64,000 bases of DNA, taken from the NCBI GenBank assembly GCA_900660155.1, contig CABFPE010000341.1:579858-643857 (forward strand). Reading direction: 5' to 3'. This DNA comes from Hofstenia miamia (taxonomy: Eukaryota; Xenacoelomorpha; Acoela; Hofsteniidae). A program made the position numbers and the translations under genes. This document shows, piece after piece, positions 63,501 to 64,000 of the stretch (its first letter is position 1; every line of letters begins with the position of its first letter). The notes below the pieces were generated by a model that was not told where the DNA came from, did not search any database, and saw nothing but the letters and a program-made list of their open reading frames with translations.

Positions 63501-64000
63501 TTCGTGAAACAAGGTGAGAAATACAGACTCTGTATAGACTTCCGGAAACTTAATGATATAACGAAGAAAGACGCCTATCCACTCCTGCGGATAGAAGACA
63601 TTATATACGAAGCCAGTAAAAATAAGTATTATACATGCATAGATCTCTGCAAAGCATACTGGCAAGTGTGATGGAGCCTTCAGATATTGAAAAGACAGCA
63701 TTTATAACGCCGTATGGACTCTTTGAATGGATGTATATGGCCTTCGGGTTATGTAACGCACTAGCTACATTTCAGAGATATGTGACAAAAGTTTTGAAAC
63801 AGAACAACAGACAAGTTGAAAAAGGGATAAGTGCATATATAGATGACATACTGATAGCAAGTGACACAATCGAAGAACACTTTGAAAAGCTGGACATCCT
63901 GTATAAAGCAGGTCTACGGGTTAATGGAAAGAAATGCGAAATTTTAAAAGAACAGGTCGTATTCCTGGGAAGACAAATCCGGAAAGGTGAAATATGAATG
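60591..64000 (+). mobile_element. Ty3/Gypsy internal region (gag, protease, RT), truncated by window edge
   Basis: Gag region from about 60,752 to 62,331: a long Glu/Lys-rich coiled coil (about 61,000-61,330), a capsid-like part near 61,620-62,100 and a CX2CX4HX4C zinc knuckle (62,284-62,325). Pol follows: an aspartic protease with ATIDTGAVISIITDE near 62,545; a reverse transcriptase with CIDFRKLND near 63,530, YTCIDLCKAYWQV near 63,630, FGLCNALATFQRYV near 63,740 and the catalytic YIDDILIAS near 63,835; then VVFLGRQIRKGEI leading out of the window. RNase H and integrase would lie to the right. The element is broken, with a few interruptions, but its motifs are well kept, so it is probably a fairly young fossil. 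The order and RT motifs fix the Ty3/Gypsy family. Confidence 0.93.

Noticed and set aside
1-64000. tRNA, rRNA or snRNA genes
   Set aside because: No convincing tRNA cloverleaf, rRNA segment or snRNA core was recognised by eye; a covariance search would be needed to exclude them fully.

Overview
The window is AT-rich, low-coding-density nuclear DNA, almost certainly from an invertebrate animal. It has no prokaryotic gene organisation. It carries eukaryote-only retroelements (a Penelope-like element with a GIY-YIG endonuclease, CR1-like LINEs, a Ty3/Gypsy element), many hAT-type DNA transposon derivatives, AT microsatellites and long non-coding stretches. I cannot name the species or phylum.

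Layout. 1-2,420: Penelope-like element, open at the left edge, followed by a candidate hammerhead ribozyme. 4,560-6,200: pyrimidine-rich, decayed coding remnant, unidentified. 6,450-14,000: mostly featureless, with a few short GC-rich repeat-word islands. 15,100-17,127: CR1-like LINE, internally deleted and split by a 306-bp hAT-type MITE with an exact 8-bp target duplication. 17,634-25,880: further MITE-like islands and a second LINE fragment. 26,280-29,000: broken multi-part coding region of a family I cannot name, probably a multicopy or mobile gene. 29,868-30,692 and 41,286-42,658: two deletion derivatives of one hAT family in opposite orientations, both keeping the end of the transposase. 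32,864-33,813: a 950-bp hAT MITE.

The most gene-like part is 34,750-46,760. It holds three tandem, same-strand paralogues with intronless coding sequences. Two are open (359 and 365 aa) and one is decayed. They share a start region, a short ALDLRK motif, a C-terminal block that looks like a BEN domain, and a final CX5CX2C motif. This is the best candidate for an undescribed host gene family here.

43,700-51,000 holds small repeats: a foldback-like cluster, an inverted pair of dispersed repeats, a 190-bp tandem duplication, and a minus-strand ORF resembling an SGNH/GDSL hydrolase. 53,363-54,494 is a 1.1-kb hAT-like element. 55,840-56,398 has a decayed minus-strand coding remnant. 59,031-64,000 is a Ty3/Gypsy fossil running off the right edge. 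Its LTR is flanked by a purine tract and ORF on one side and a tRNA-Arg-type primer site on the other, suggesting a tandem or recombined arrangement.

Each element appears to act independently. I see no operon-like cooperation, and the tandem paralogues are the only cluster of likely host genes. All family assignments come from reading motifs by eye, without database searches.
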